DNA from: Spongilla lacustris
Lineage: Eukaryota; Porifera; Demospongiae; Spongillida; Spongillidae
Assembly (NCBI GenBank): GCA_949361645.1
Contig: OX442415.1
Coordinates: 31,057,192-31,121,191 of the forward strand
Length of the DNA: 64,000 nucleotides
Direction: 5' to 3'
The translations under genes were made by a program, and so were the position numbers. The notes under the pieces are model-generated. The model ran no database searches and was not told the origin of the DNA. It worked only from the letters and a program-made list of their open reading frames with translations. Position 1 is the stretch's first letter, and every line of letters starts with the position of its first letter. This document shows, in pieces, positions 1 to 13,029 of the stretch.

Positions 1-1120
1 CTTTCTGTCAGATAGAGAGACCCCTCTCTCTGTGTCAGGCAGAGATCATCCTTCAGTTCCAGTCAGGTAGAGAGACCCCATACTTCCAGTCAGGTACAGA
101 GACCCCTCTCTTCCGGTCAGGTAGAGAGACCCTACTTATCCAGTCCAGTAGAGAGACCTGTCTTTTTCAGTCAGGTACAGAGACCCCTGTCTTGGAGAGA
201 CCCTTCTCTTCCAGTCAGGTAGAGAGACCCGTGTCTTCAAGTCAGGTAGAGTGACTCTTATCTCCAAGTGAGACAGAGAAACCATCCCTTCCAGTCAGGT
301 AGAGAGACCCCTCTCTGAGTGAGACAGAACAATCATTCTCTTTCTATCAGACAGAGAGACCCCTCTCTCTGTGTCAGGCAGAGATCACCTTTCAGTTCCA
401 GTCAGGTAGAGATACCCCCGTCTCTGAGTGAGACAGAGAGACCTTTTCCTTCCAGTCAGGTAGAGAGACCCCTCTCAGAGTGAGACAGAAAAAGGATTTA
501 CTTTCTGTCAAATTAAGAGACCCCTCAGGCAGAGATCATCCTTCAGTTCCAGTCAGGTAGAGAGACTCCTCTCTTCCAGTCAGGTAGAGAGACCCTTCTT
601 GTCCAGACAGATTGACAGAACCCTCTCTGACTGAGACAGATCTCTTTCTGTCAGATAGAGAGACCCCTCTCTCTGTGTCAGGCAGAGATCATCCTTCAGT
701 TCCAGTCAGGTATTAGAGAGACCCCTAACATCCAGTCAGGTAGAGAGACCCCTCTCTTCCTGTCAGGTACAGAGACCCCTCTCTGGGTGAGACAGAAAAA
801 AGTATTCTCTCTCTGTCAAATAGAGAGACCCCCCTCTCTCTGTGTCAGGCAGAGATCATCCTTCAGTTCCAGTCAGGTAGAGAGACCCCTCTCTTTCCAG
901 TCAGGTAGAGAGACCCCTCTCTTTCCAGTCAGGTAGAGAGACCCCTGCCTTCCAGTCAGGTAGAGAGACCCCTCTTTTCAAGTCAGGTAGAGAGACCCTG
1001 CCTTCCAGTCAGGTTGAGAGACCCCTGCTTTCCAGTCAGGTAGAGAGACGCCTCTCTTCCAGTCGGGTAGAAAGACCTTTTCTCCAAGTGAGACGGAGAG
1101 ACCCCGACCTTCCAGTCCAG
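1..1120. repeat. Tandem array, about 27-bp unit, left arm of foldback FB1
   Basis: Degenerate head-to-tail repeats of a unit containing CCAGTCAGGTAGAGAGACCC, with variants carrying CTGTGTCAGGCAGAGATCA and GTGAGACAGA. The reverse complement of the same unit fills 16150-19055, so the two arrays are the satellite part of one large inverted repeat. The array runs off the left edge of the window, so the true outer end of the element is not visible. Open frames through it are by-products of the repeat. Confidence 0.9.
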
Positions 1121-2521
1121 GTGGAGGCAGAGTGACTACGTATACAGCAGGTAGGCCTGTCGAGGCCGGCACGCACGTACACGAACCTTAGTTCGAGGCC
1201 GGCACGCACGTACACGAACCTTAGTTAGTGTGGTAGGACATTGCAGAGCAAGCTGCTCCAGTTGTTTTTGGGTTCGTACAAGTGTCCTGCTCGTAGCGAC
1301 CCTGCTTTCTACGAATTCTGTCTGTAACATGAACGAATACGCTACATAATTTCTGAACCCATACTTACCTATGCGCGTGCATGTGTACGTACGTACTCTA
1401 GCGTCTTTGATGAAGCACGTTCTGGACCACGCGGCTGCATGCACTAGTGTAGCTGCAGCGCTGTACTAAGCTGCCTTGTTGCTTAAGTTCACCTCCCGCC
1501 TTTGTGCGCAGGTAGGCCTATTTGAAATGACGTTCGAATTGAAATGGTGCACACCTAGTACGGTTTGTTATTAAAACCAGTACAGCTAGCTAACTGCTGT
1601 GAAACGAATGACGCGGTATGGTACAATTTGCGTCCAATAAAGATTCTCTGCTTTTTTTTTTTTTATGAACAACTCAGTGAAGCATAGGCTCGTTAGCCAC
1701 GGCTTGCATGGGGATTTTTGATAACACTGGATTTTACAATATTTGCCCATGCATCTGATGGGTCACATTTGCGCGGGCGAATGAAAAGTGCGCGCAATGA
1801 TGTTGAAGAGAAGCATAGTTTAGGAGGGTGGGGCTGTGTTGTGCACAGCGGCAATGTATCACGTGAATGTGATAATATTCAATTGTGTTCACGTGAGACC
1901 TCTCGTACGCAGACCTAAACATTCATGTTCCACTTCGTTCAATAATTCCGCGCATGCGTAAGCGCTGCCAAACTTGGACAGTTTGTAACTTTGTTTCCAG
2001 TGGAGGAGAAAATACAAAAGTTAGTTCCACAATTAGAGTACGGCTTCCTCTACAGGTCTGATAATTCAAAGTTAGCTTTTAACAATGTCAATTAACAGAA
2101 ACTAATCAACTCCGTTTTAAACGTTTGGCTTCGTTAGTCACCACGCAAGATGGTAAGCTGTTCATTGGCACGATTATTGGATGCTTCTTTGCATAGATTC
2201 ACCGTGATATTGGTAATTAATTTGCAATAGCTTGACTTTCAGCAGGGGTTTCCACACAAAAACCACATATAAGATAGATCACGTGATAAGTAATTTTAAT
2301 AGTTATAAAAATTAATTTTTATACACTTCCTGGGTGGTACTGAATGTTGATCATAGCATTGGCATGTTTTTAATAAACCGATAACTAACTTTTAATAACT
2401 ACACATTCATAACTTAAGCTAATGATTGGCATGATTTTTGGTTTAAACAGCATAATTTTACCATGTTCAGTTCTGGAGTTATGCCAATTCAAAGATTTTG
2501 CGCGACTTTTGGATCACCCTG
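1121..2521. repeat. Inner left arm of foldback FB1
   Basis: About 1.4 kb of non-tandem sequence that reappears inverted at 14831-16150, with few differences. The match ends inward at ATCACCCT (about 2521), opposite AGGGTGATC (about 14831). It contains a T-run near 1651 mirrored as an A-run near 15655. A 102-codon ORF is present in both arms, but it is probably non-coding: it has no recognisable domain and lies beside the array. Confidence 0.85.
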
Positions 2522-3752
2522 TATATACCGGTATATTGTAAAGAGTACGCGCTTGCGCAGTGAACCCATGGAATCAGGTGACAGACTCACGGCGCGACAG
2601 TATACCGTATGCAGCCCTGTATATTGCACCCATACTGATCGATACTCGTCTGCACTCGACACGTGGGCAGTTTTTCATACGACTCGAATGCGGCGCCTGT
2701 ATACGTCTCAGAACGAACACTTTGCTTCTACGTATGATATCGCGGTCTGCATATGGATTCAGTGTATTCGTCATCACCTGTCTGCACACTTCAGATGAAC
2801 GCGTGCAGACTATGCACACGTCATGCATTCGAATCGTTTCAAATACATCTTCTGTTCTGTATACTAGAAGGTTAGTGCTCCAAACCCTGAACCACGCCAG
2901 TAATAATTTATAATTTAACGGCAAATATTAATCAAATTACAGCTGAAATACAACTTGGTCAAAAAAATAAATAAACGTATAGTTCCAAGCTGGCGATCAA
3001 AGTCTCCATCACATCCTGGATTTTCCTGATGTAGTTAGAGGGACTCTCCGCCTAGCAGAGGCCTCTTGGTAGGCGAGCACGAGCCTCTACTACTCTCGCG
3101 GCGCTTGTCGAAGGTTTCCTTACAAGCACACGCTAAAATATAACGTTGAGGTTAAGCACAACGAACTCAGCATTTACTTACTCTCTGACCGCTATGGTAC
3201 TAAGCTAGCTTGTGCTTTACAATGCTATCGTCGTCATATCCCCTTGGTTGGTCATGCAGCGAAGCTTTTTGATTTGGCTGTCGTACACCCTGGCGTCTGC
3301 TAAAGAGCTGCGGTCAGAAAGGAAAGTAATAGCATGCGTTAACTCCATAATTTGGGCCTACTCTGTGCCAGCGCTTTTTCTTTTGCCGGGGTTGGTCACC
3401 TTCGCCATTTCAGTCTCGATGAACTCGCTTAAATGTCTCAGGATTCTGAAGTTATTGGCACGCGCACATAATCCACAAGCACATACACAACGTATTGAAC
3501 GTACTATGCTCCAAAGAATGTGAATCCGTGCGACGAGTTCCTTCGTAATGGCGTTCTATTGGTCGGCTCTGTGCTTAGAGAACAAAAATGACGTAAGCAT
3601 ATAAACCTTTGTGACAGCTTGAAACGCCGCCTCACTGCATCCACTGAATCGCACGCTTGTCCTGGTTTGGTAAGAGAGGACCAGTTACTGGTAAGCAACA
3701 TGTACACCGTAAACTAGCACAACTTACCAGGCCTACCCCTGCCTGTCAACTG
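2522..3752. other. Unassigned sequence inside FB1
   Basis: Single-copy-looking sequence between the FB1 arm and the CACTA-like terminus. An ORF of 103 codons at 3212-3523 (+) encodes hydrophobic stretches that could be membrane segments, but no family is recognisable and no splice structure supports it. No RNA gene was seen. Confidence 0.4.
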
Positions 3753-4599
3753 CACTGTTAAAAAAAGGGTGTTGCCACAACACCCTTAGGGAAGTGTTGG
3801 CACAGGTATCTAATAGTTCGTGCATGCACCGTAATCTTATGATACAAAATAAATTGATCTTAATAAACTATACAACAACAGTTGATGATTTTAATAAAAA
3901 GTTGACAATAAATACAATCATACAACAAAACCATAAACATGTCTTTAGGGCCTATACGACGATCGAGTAGTCCTGGAGTGTTTCTCTGCATCCTTCGGAC
4001 ACTAAACAAACGGAGAAAACACAAATATATAATGGTCCGGTTCCGATATGAGACATGTCTAACCTTTTTAATTGAATCTTGGGTGCAACCCTCAGTCCGA
4101 CGATGGTCATGATCGCTAAGCGGATCGGTGACAAAAACAGCGTCAATCGTACCGATTGTTAAGCTTACCAGGAAGGCTTGCTAGAGCCAGCGTATCATAT
4201 GACCTTTGTAAGGTAAGGTAGGGCGTTATTTAGCGCGACAAGGTACTTACCGGCCTTATGCAGTGGCTCATTATAGTGAGGCAGCGCAGCGAGCGGTAGT
4301 AGCCGAATTTTCCTTAGCTAGACCGTATAAATAGGCATTCCGGTCCGATCGCGAACTGCTGTTCTCGATGAACTCTCTTCAAAGCGCTCAACTAGTCTTA
4401 CTCAAATACATCGCTCAACGCTGGAAGAAATCAAATACCAAACAGTCTGCACTTACCTGTTCCAAAAAAAACAGAACGTGTTCCTAAAGGTCACGCATGC
4501 GCAATGAAATATATTTTGAGCATGATCGTACATATTTATATACAGTATTACAATTGTGAATACACGTTGCCCAAATGTGAGGAAAGCTATACAGGACTT

Positions 4600-5401
4600 C
4601 AGGGGCGGATCCAGGAATTGGGAGCGGGGGGGGGGGGGCACAGGTGAGGGTGTGGCAGGGGGTGGGGCAAAGCTGGATGCGGAGCCGCCCCGGGGAGGGT
4701 GCGGGAGGGGGGCACCCCTCCCGCCCAGCTAGGGGGTCTGGGGGAGCGCTGTAAGCTCCCCCAGCGGGGTCTGGGGCGGAGCCCCAGAAGCCAACGCTTT
4801 TTGCGTTGAAAACCCCCCCAAAAGTACGTAAAAACTGCTCCAAAAACGTTATAACTCTTCTACGTAGATAAACTCTATTATCTCTGCGTGACGTGGCACC
4901 AAAGTTGGCCGGTGGTGCACTTCGATTATCAGCATTGTGTACAAACGATTATAATATCATGCATCCAATGGCAAACCTTCTTTGCTTGGTCGCTTTCGAC
5001 TCCGAGGCTCCATCTGGTCAGTCCAGAATAACTTCAACGTCAAAAGAACCAGTGAACTATAATATTAATTTTGACGGTATGGATTTGCTGCATAGGCCTA
5101 CCTGCTGCTATTGAAAGATTTGACTTGTATAGGCGCCTTTGAATTCACTCAAACACACAAATTATTACAATTCCAGCTGTCGCGAACGTTTTAATTCAGA
5201 GCACGTGTATGCCTGCCCGATGTTCTAGACTGCATGGCTCCGCACCGGCTGGCACTGCTGCCTTTGCACGTACATTTAACCGTTTTCGCACATACTATTA
5301 ATCGTGTAAGGCACCGCCCCTTAGCTATGAATATTTAATTTCTATTTGGCGGGGGGGGGGGGGGCAGAACCCAGTTGCCCCCCCCCCTGGATCCGCCACT
5401 G
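4600..5401. mobile_element. Short non-autonomous TIR element, about 0.8 kb
   Basis: Starts CAGGGGCGGATCCAGG and ends CCTGGATCCGCCACTG, an imperfect inverted pair. GACTT lies immediately outside both ends (4595-4599 and 5402-5406), giving a 5-bp target duplication. Inside are G-runs and a GC-rich hairpin-forming block around 4680-4800. It is the same family as the element at 20353-21042 and the fragment at 13030-13203. CAG-starting ends recall hAT-type elements, but hAT normally makes 8-bp duplications, so the superfamily is left open. No coding sequence. Confidence 0.75.
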
Positions 5402-5464
5402 GACTTTGAGTAGCTCCAATTGCAAAAAAGCGCACTTCTCTCAGAGTGTATTTGCTGTCCAACA

Positions 5465-5830
5465 GTATTTCTGTGTATGTGTGTATGTGTATGCACACAC
5501 ATACAACACATGTGCATGTGTGTTAATGTGTGCATTGTGTGTGTGAATGCATGTGTATGTGTGAATATGCATGTGTGTGTATGTACATGTGTGCCATGTG
5601 TGTGCATGCAGGCCTGTAGCCAGGGGGGTTGGTCAATCCCCCTTGTTTGATGCGAGGGGACCTTCCCCCCCCCCCCCCCCCACTTTTGTATTTTATTTGG
5701 CTAAATGTGAGGCCCCCCCTCCCCCTTCCCAAACAGTCTTGCAGTCCTATTAATAGACGCTCCCCCCTGCGTGTGCATGTATGTGTGGGTGCATGTGTGC
5801 ATTGTGTGTGTGCATGTGTGCATGGTACTG
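5465..5830. repeat. TG/CATG-rich microsatellite, interrupted by an element fragment
   Basis: Alternating TGTGTGCATG-type repeat at 5465-5606 and 5768-5825. Between them, about 5608-5760, lies a C-run-rich block beginning AGGCCTGTAGCCAGGGGGG, which looks like the end of another TIR element. Long open frames of Cys-Val-His-Met repeats here are artefacts of the repeat. Confidence 0.8.
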
Positions 5831-6495
5831 TTTAGGGAGCTAAACAGGTTTTAATGGGCACTAGTAATTCCTGTGTACACGCGTAACCACATCACACTCA
5901 AGCCTTATTTTTGTGATGTGGAGTAGCCTTAGATGGCGCTAGGCGATGGCCCCTTTGTTCACTTATTGTTGTATAATTGGATGGCCAGCCTCTGGGTATA
6001 TAAAGATGATGCGCAACTCCAGCGCATGCTGCTGGTCAACAGGCGCTGGAGAGCGTCACCTTTCCCACCCTCCCCACCACATGTATTGTACTTTGCTGTA
6101 TGATGCATTTCCTGGTCATATTCAATTACAGTAAGGCAGCCCTGCGGGCTTGTCCCTACCAAGCTGGCTAGCCAAGCCTGGACCAGCGTCTTGGCTTGTT
6201 ATACAGGTCACCCAGTTGGTGACCAGTGTCAACCTGGTGCCTGCAGACTTCTCCAACGATCCTGGATAGCCAAGCCTGGACCAGTGTCCTGGCTTTGGTA
6301 CACAGGTCACCCGGTTGTGGTCAGCGGCACTAGCTGGTGCCACCACTGCCGGGGAGTTTGGGTACTGGGACACAGGCCCGTGGGGTACTCCTGCCCCTTG
6401 CCCCCATTTGCTGCCAATCAGTCAACCAATGAATGTTACGCTTGCATTGCGTTTGGGGGTGTACCCAGCTAGGAATTATTAGGTTGATAATTAAG
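5831..6495. other. Non-coding spacer between microsatellite blocks
   Basis: No gene recognised. Two imperfect direct repeats of about 100 bp, each containing AGCCAAGCCTGGACCAG, occur near 6170-6240 and 6265-6330. Confidence 0.4.
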
Positions 6496-7995
6496 TGTAT
6501 GTGTTTATATGTGTGTGCATTAGCAGCACATGTATGTGTGCATGTGTGTATTGTGTGTGTGTTCATATGTGCGTTAGCATGTGTGTTGTGTATGTGTGTA
6601 CATGTGTGTGTGTCATGTGTGTATGTGTGTATGTGTGTATGTGTGCATGTGTGCATGTGTGTATGTATGCATGTGTGCATGTGTGCATGTGTGTGTGTGT
6701 GCATGTGTGCATGTGTGCATGTGGGTATGTGTGCATGTGTGTATGTGTGCATGTGTGTATGTGTGCATGTATGTATGTGTGAATGTGTGTATTTGTATGT
6801 GTTCATATGTGTATGTGCGCATGTGTGTGTGCATGTGTATGTGCATGTGTATGTGCGCATGTGTGTGTATGTGTGCATGTGTGTGTATGTGTGTGCATGT
6901 GTGCGTACATGTGCATGTGTGTGCATGTGTGTGTATGTGTGTACATGTGCATGTGTGTGTACTGGTTTGCCCCTAATTTCACTAACCCACCCCGTGGTTT
7001 ACACATGCCATGTAAAAATAAAACTACATGGCATGCCATATAACAGTGCAGAGGGAAGACATTTATTTTTGCCCAACCCCTATATCTTTATATATTCCGA
7101 AACCCTCCCCCTGTTGAAAATGTGGCGATATATCCCTGATGTGTATGCTTGTGTGTGCATGTGTGTATGTGTGTGTGCATGTGTGTATGTGTGTGTCATG
7201 TGTGTATGTGTGTGTGCATGTGTGTGTGCATGTGTGCATGTGTGTCATGTGTGTATGTGTGTGTGCATGTGTGTATGTGTGTGTACATGTGTGTATGTGT
7301 GTGTATGTGTGTGTGCGGTGTGTGCATGTGTGCATGTGTGTGTGCATGTGTCATGTGTGTATGTGTGCATGTGTGTGTATGTGTGTGTGTGCATGTGTGT
7401 GCAGGTGTGTTTGTGTGCATGTGTGTATGTGTGCATGTGTGTAGGTGTGTATGTGTGCATGTGTGTGTATGTGTATGTGTGTACATGTGCATGTGTGTGT
7501 ACTGGATTGCCCCTAATTTGACTAACCCACCCCCTGGTTTACACATGCCATGTAAAAATAATACTACATGGCATGCCACATAACAGTGCAGAGGGAAGAC
7601 ATCCTATATTTTTTTATATATTCTGAAACCCACCCCCTGTTGAAAATGTGTGTATGTGTGCATGTGTGTTGCCCCTAATTTAAATCCCTGGTGTGTATGT
7701 TTGTGTCATGTGTGTACATGTATGTGTGCATGTGTGTCATGTGTGCACGTGTGTGTGCATGTTGGTGCATGTGTGTGTGCATGTGTGTATGTGTCCATGT
7801 TGTGTGTACAGTGTATGTTTTTATGCATATGTATGTGTGCATGTGCATATGTGTGTGTGCATGTGTGCATGTGCATATGTGTGTGTGCATGTGTGTGTGT
7901 GTGCATGTGTGTGTGCATGTGTGTATGTATGTGTGTGTATGTGTGCATGTGTGTATGTGTATGCAACATGTGTGTATGTGTGCATGTGTGTGTAT
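6496..7995. repeat. TG-rich minisatellite with about 540-bp higher-order period
   Basis: Three blocks of TGTGTGCATG-type repeat (6496-6960, 7139-7500, 7645-7990) are separated by two near-identical spacers. The spacers start ACTGG(T/A)TTGCCCCTAATTT (6961 and 7501) and continue through GGCATGCCA to AAGACAT. The spacing of the two copies is 540 bp, so a block of repeat plus spacer was duplicated. Frames encoding CVHVCM or HTHTHA repeats are low-complexity artefacts. Confidence 0.85.
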
Positions 7996-8859
7996 GTATA
8001 TGGAACACACCTCAGTACAGATGGAACGAGGGAGAATTCAAAGAGTGTCCAAACACCTGCCATTAAGGCCACACAACAGTGTTCAGCAGCATTCATCCAG
8101 CATATTTCATTATTGTCTACTTGCTATCAGGACCTGTATGTGGTATAATGATATTATAGACATGTAGCCACACTTTTAGCATAAACCCAATATTCAAGCT
8201 GTGAAATATAGATTGAAATTAATATAGGCTATTTCCTTGCTATATGCACGTAACAAAATACTTCAGTGTGAGTAGTGTTGTATATATGCTCACATGTCAT
8301 TTTACTAGGGTGTGATCTAAATAGAATCCAAGTAGGCTACGCCATGCTACTTATTAACCTTGACTTCACTCTCAACACAAAGTGGCATGAACAAGCTTGC
8401 ATCAAATTTGAAACTTAGTATAGGGCCTATGCATGCGTACTACAACACACTACTGATAGCGAAGCGCTAGCATGAGCACAGCGGTGGCACACTAGCCTTC
8501 ATAAGTACAGCGAGATTACACGCATGAATACGGTAATTGCTGCGCATGTTGAAAAGGCAACGTGTATACGCACTGCCCTAGTCTAGAAATCCACACCAAT
8601 GGCAATGCACGGGCCATGGCCATGCACCCTATGTTAGACATTTTTAACTGGTATGTTGTGTGCGTGCATATACCTTTAAGATATAACTCTGTCACTTAAA
8701 GTCCAGTAACTGTATCTATATTACCTAGCTCAAATATGAAGTCACAGCTGCCATCGTTCATATGCTGCCATATTATATATTAGTATCTCGCAAACCACGC
8801 CCTCAACCATCAGAAAGTAATTACACACAAGGCCGAACATTGGGGTGTAAATGCGGTAA
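7996..8859. other. Unassigned sequence, no gene seen
   Basis: AT-rich sequence with no ORF of note and no recognised RNA or element terminus. Confidence 0.4.
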
Positions 8860-9051
8860 ACCAGTGTTGTGACAACACACCTCTAAAATCACCCAACACC
8901 CCACTGTTGGTGGGGTATGCTGCTAACACCCCAGCATAGCCTGCTAACACCCATAAATGTCAGCTGAACACCCTAGTGTGTTGCCATAACACTCCTTGGG
9001 CTGTAACACCCCTCAAACCTAACACCCCTCGGGCCAGTTTTTTTAACAGTG
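8860..9051. repeat. Subterminal AACACCCC repeats of the CACTA-like candidate
   Basis: About eight short copies of an AACAC(C)CC motif, both orientations, lead up to the terminus TTTTTTTAACAGTG. Clustered subterminal motifs are typical transposase-binding regions in CACTA-type elements. The left end carries only two or three related copies (3766-3800). Confidence 0.45.
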
Positions 9052-9707
9052 TGTTGTCCGAAACTCTTGGAACTCTTTATCTTGCACAGTTACTCCTGAC
9101 TGATTCGTGCTATTTCAGCTATAGTGATTACAATCAACAATCCGATTTCTCTTACGTTGGGAACGGCTCCATTAGTACTGACTCCAAAGATAGCCCAGTA
9201 GTCCAACTTTACTTTCCTTGGGAACTCAACCAAGTTGCCTATTTTTGTTTCCTTTGCTCGACAGTGCGTCCTCACCTCCATTAATGACAACACGTGCAAA
9301 TCTTCAAACCGAGCATGCGCAGATTATGGTATCCATGGTTACACTTTATGCATTGAAAATTGTATCATGGTTTAACTGTTTACTATGCGCACACTATAAG
9401 TATCTTTCAATACCTAGCTAGACCGTGCGGTAACGTAGAAACATAGGGGCAACAGTACTAGTTCTGAATGATTTTCTACTTGTCATGTCAGTATCACAGC
9501 TAGCTCTCCCAGAAGCAAAGATGGCTCTGGTCCCCAGGAAGGTGACCTGATTGTCTGCTTAACATCCCAACCAAACATGTTCCCAAGCCTAGACTATGTG
9601 GTAGGTGGGTACAAACATAGGGCCAACAGTTCTGAATGACTTTTTACTTGGGTCATGACTATCACAGGTTTGTGTATAGAAGATGATTGGGTGTTCAACA
9701 GTGTCAC
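9052..9707. other. Spacer with one imperfect direct repeat
   Basis: No gene recognised. Segments around 9440-9490 and 9610-9665 share AACATAGGG(G/C)CAACAG and TTCTGAATGA, an imperfect direct duplication just upstream of the 338-bp satellite. Confidence 0.4.
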
Positions 9708-11955
9708 ACTCCAAACCAGTCATTGAGTGACCCCAAAGCACTTTGTCATGACAACAGTCTTGCTGTATTGACTACTGTGGCTATAAAGTATGTTTTGCTA
9801 CTAGTGGACTGGGGACTTGAGAGGCAGAAAGCTTGTCGTCTCCCCACGGGTATGGACACAGCGCACAAGTGGAGTGCAGAAGTGTTGTGGATGATGGTCC
9901 CCATGTACTGGGTGTGTTTGGGGCAAGGCCAACATCACTATTCCTGTGGCATATTAGCTAGTTGGAAGAATGTTGTATGTATATAGAAATGGTTGGAGGG
10001 GTGGATACCAACAATGTCACTGGAGTGGAGACACACTCCAAACCAGTCGTTGAGTGACCCCAAAGCACTGTGTCATGACAATAGTCTTGCTGTCATGAGT
10101 ACTGTGGCTATAGAGTGTATTTTGCTGGTAGTGGACTGGGGACTTGAGAGGCAGAAAGCTTGCCATCTCCCCATGGGTATGGACACAGCGCACAAGTGGA
10201 GTGCAGAAGTGTTGTGGATGATGGTCCCCATGTACTGGGTGTGTTTGGGGCAGGGCCAACATCACTACTCCTGTGGCATTTTAGCAGGGTGGAAAGATTG
10301 TGGTTTGTGTATAGAAATGGTTGGGGGTGTACAATGGGGTGGATACCAACAGTGTCACTGTAGTGGAAACACACTCCAAACCAGTCTTTGAGTGACCCCA
10401 AAGCTGTCATGAAAATAGTCTAGCTGTCATGAGTAAAGTGGCTATAGAGTGTGTTTGCTAGTAGTGGACTGGGGACTTGAGAGGCAGAAAGCTTGCCGTC
10501 TCCCCATGGGTATGGACACAGCGCACAAGTGGAGTGCAGAAGTGTTGTGGATGATGGTTCCCATGTACTGGGTGTATTTGGGGCAGGGCCAACATCACTA
10601 TTCCTGTGGCATTTTAGCAGGGTGGAAAGATTGTGGTTTGTGTATAGAAATGGTTGGGGTGTACAATGGGGTGGATACCAACAGTGTCACTGTAGTGGAA
10701 ACACACTCCAAACCAGTCTTTGAGTGACCCCAAAGCACTGTGTCATGACAATAGTCTTGCTGTCATGAGTACTGTGGCTATAGAATGTATTCTGCTGGTA
10801 GTGGGCTGGGGACTTGAGAGGCAGAAAGCTTGCCGTCTCCCTGTGGGTATGGACACAGCGCACAAGTGGAGTGCAGAAGTGTTGTGGATGATGGTCCCCA
10901 TGTACTGGGTGTGTTTGGGGCAGGGCCAACATCACTACTCCTGTGGCATTTTAGCAGGGTGGAAAGATTGTGGCTTGTGTATAGAAATGGTTGGGGTTGT
11001 TCAATGGGGTGGATACCAACAGTGTCAGTGTAGAGGAAACACACTCCAAACCAGTCTTTGAGTGACCCCAAAGCACTGTGTCATGAAAATAGTCTAGCTG
11101 TCATGAGTAAAGTGGCTATAGAGTGTTTGCTAGTAATGGACTGGGGACTTGAGAGGCAGAAAGCTTGCCGTCTCCCCATGGGTATAGACACAGCGCACAA
11201 GTGGAGTGCAGAAGTGTTGTGGATGATGGTCCCCATGTACTGGGTGTGTTTGGGGCAGGGCCAATATCACTACTCCTGTGGCATTTTAGCAGGGTGGAAA
11301 GATTATGGTTTGTGTATAGAAATGGTTGGGGTGTACAATGGGGTGGATACCAACAGTGTCAGTGTAGTGGAAACACACTCCAAACCAGTCTTTGAGTGAC
11401 CCCAAAGCACTGTGTCATGACAATAGTCTTGCTGTCATGAGTACTGTGGCTATAGAATGTATTTTGCTCGTAGTGGGCTGGGGACTTGAGAGGCAGAAAA
11501 CTTGCCGTCTCCCCATGGGTATGGACACAGTGCACAAGTGGAGTGCAGAAGTGTTGTGGATGATGGTCCCCATGTACTGGGTGTGTTTGGGGCAGGGCCA
11601 ACATCACAACTCCTGTGGCATTTTAGCAGGGTGGAGAGATTGTGGTTTGTGTATAGAAATGGTTGGAGGTGGATACCAACAGTGTCACTGTAGTGGAAAC
11701 ACACTCCAAACCAGTCTTTGAGTGACCCCAAAGCACTGTGTCATGACAACAGTCTTGCTGTCATGATTACTGTGGCTATAGAGTGTGTTTTGCTAGTAGT
11801 GGACTGGGGAATTGAGAGGCAGAAAGCTTGCCATCTCCACATGGGTAAGGACACAGCGCACAAGTGGAGTGCAGAAGTGTTGTGGATGATGGTCCCCATG
11901 TACTGGGTGTGTTTGGGGCAGGGCCAACATCACTACTCCTGTGGCATTTTTGCAG
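9708..11955. repeat. Satellite, seven copies of a 323-339 bp unit
   Basis: Head-to-tail copies begin at CACTCCAAACCAGT near 9710, 10033, 10373, 10708, 11045, 11381 and 11703. The last is cut off after GGCATTTTTGCAGGGTGGAAG. Copies are highly similar and differ by small indels; the 10373 and 11045 copies share a longer deletion near GAGTAAAGTGGC. Each unit has a 100-113 codon frame (WGLERQKACRLP, HKWSAEVLWMM), but the unit length is not a constant multiple of three and the frame breaks between units. Coding is therefore unlikely. Confidence 0.9.
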
Positions 11956-13029
11956 GGTGGAAGTTAGAAAGCATCCACATCTTTACAAACCAAGACACTA
12001 ATACCGCGCAAGCTCATTGCACCTAACCAACATGCCCTTTCATCAGATCCCATCAGAGAGAAAACACATCACCCAATGGACAAAGTAATTAAGCCCGCCG
12101 ACCAAATGCTGGCACGACATCAGATCGTGAGCATAGCACATACTTGTATAACACGGACCTAACTACGCAAGCTCATCCCATCACAATGTATATGTGCTTT
12201 ATCGTTACACATACAGTTGGCAAGAAAGTATCTACAACATCTATCACTATAGTATAGGCCTATAGGCCTACTAGATATACGCATGCGATCAGCGATATCA
12301 TAGATAATAGAGTAGGCTACACCCGCTAGAAATAGTCACATATGTAGGTATCAGAAGCTTGCAATGATTATAGATCCAACCTTTTGAGTTCGAAATAGTA
12401 CGCGACTCGGTCGAGGTGATTATAGTAGCCACACCCATGTGTTTTCATGGGTGTGGTTAAACGACCATTATTCCTCTTTATTGCAATTTACGGGCTGAGC
12501 TGCGCTCGCGATATGGGTGAGGTACGCACCCGATACTTAGCCCCAACAATATGCATCTGCACACTGCTCTGGACATTCATATATCTAGGTATGAGTATGT
12601 ATATTGGTCCGCACACGTGCATGTCTGGATTATGTATCTGCATACACTCTGCATACTACTGCATACGATACTATGTCGCGCAGTGACTGCTTGTGCATAT
12701 ATAGTCTATATTTCTTCAGTGTTAGTCAGTTCTATACTTGTAAACCTGCTGCTATTAAGTTGCTGCCACGCTATCTCGTCACACTATGATTTAGAATTGG
12801 ATATCGAGAGTATTATAGACAAGGGCTAAACGACATCCAAGAAAAATGCTATTGCTCAACCCACTGGCATAAAGCCAAACATTAGTTATACACATTTCCT
12901 GATTTTTTCAATTTTCGTTTAAATTTACAAAATAAAAAAGCGCATGCGCAGTTTGCGTCCGCTGTTCATGTTTCGATTTGGTACGGAGGAAAAAGTATGA
13001 GAAATTCTTATCCTTCTGAAGCTTAATAA
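11956..13029. other. Unassigned sequence, no gene seen
   Basis: Moderately AT-rich, with several short ORFs on the + strand at 12447-12829 that overlap in different frames and show no domain. Contains a short palindrome ACACCCATG...CATGGGTGT near 12431-12455. Confidence 0.35.

Larger units (their letters stand above)
3753..9051. mobile_element. Candidate CACTA-like element, 5.3 kb, non-autonomous
   Basis: The left edge reads CACTGTTAAAAAAA and the right edge TTTTTTTAACAGTG, a perfect 14-bp inverted pair. TG directly precedes the left end and directly follows the right end, a possible 2-bp target duplication. Both subterminal regions carry GTGTT/AACACCC-type short repeats (3766-3800 and 8860-9030). 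Ends beginning CACTG with 2-3 bp duplications are known for CACTA/EnSpm-type elements. No transposase was found inside; the interior is filled by a short TIR element and TG-rich microsatellites. The two ends could instead belong to separate copies. Confidence 0.4.

Noticed and set aside
3212..3523. Hydrophobic ORF resembling part of a multi-pass receptor
   Set aside because: Only 103 codons, no receptor motif, no neighbouring exons.
6433..7583. Long Cys-Val-His-Met ORFs on + and Thr-His ORFs on -
   Set aside because: They are translations of TG/CATG microsatellite; every frame stays open.
9687..12026. Family of about 110-codon ORFs in the 338-bp satellite
   Set aside because: Similar in each copy only because the DNA is repeated; unit lengths differ by non-multiples of three and frames do not connect.
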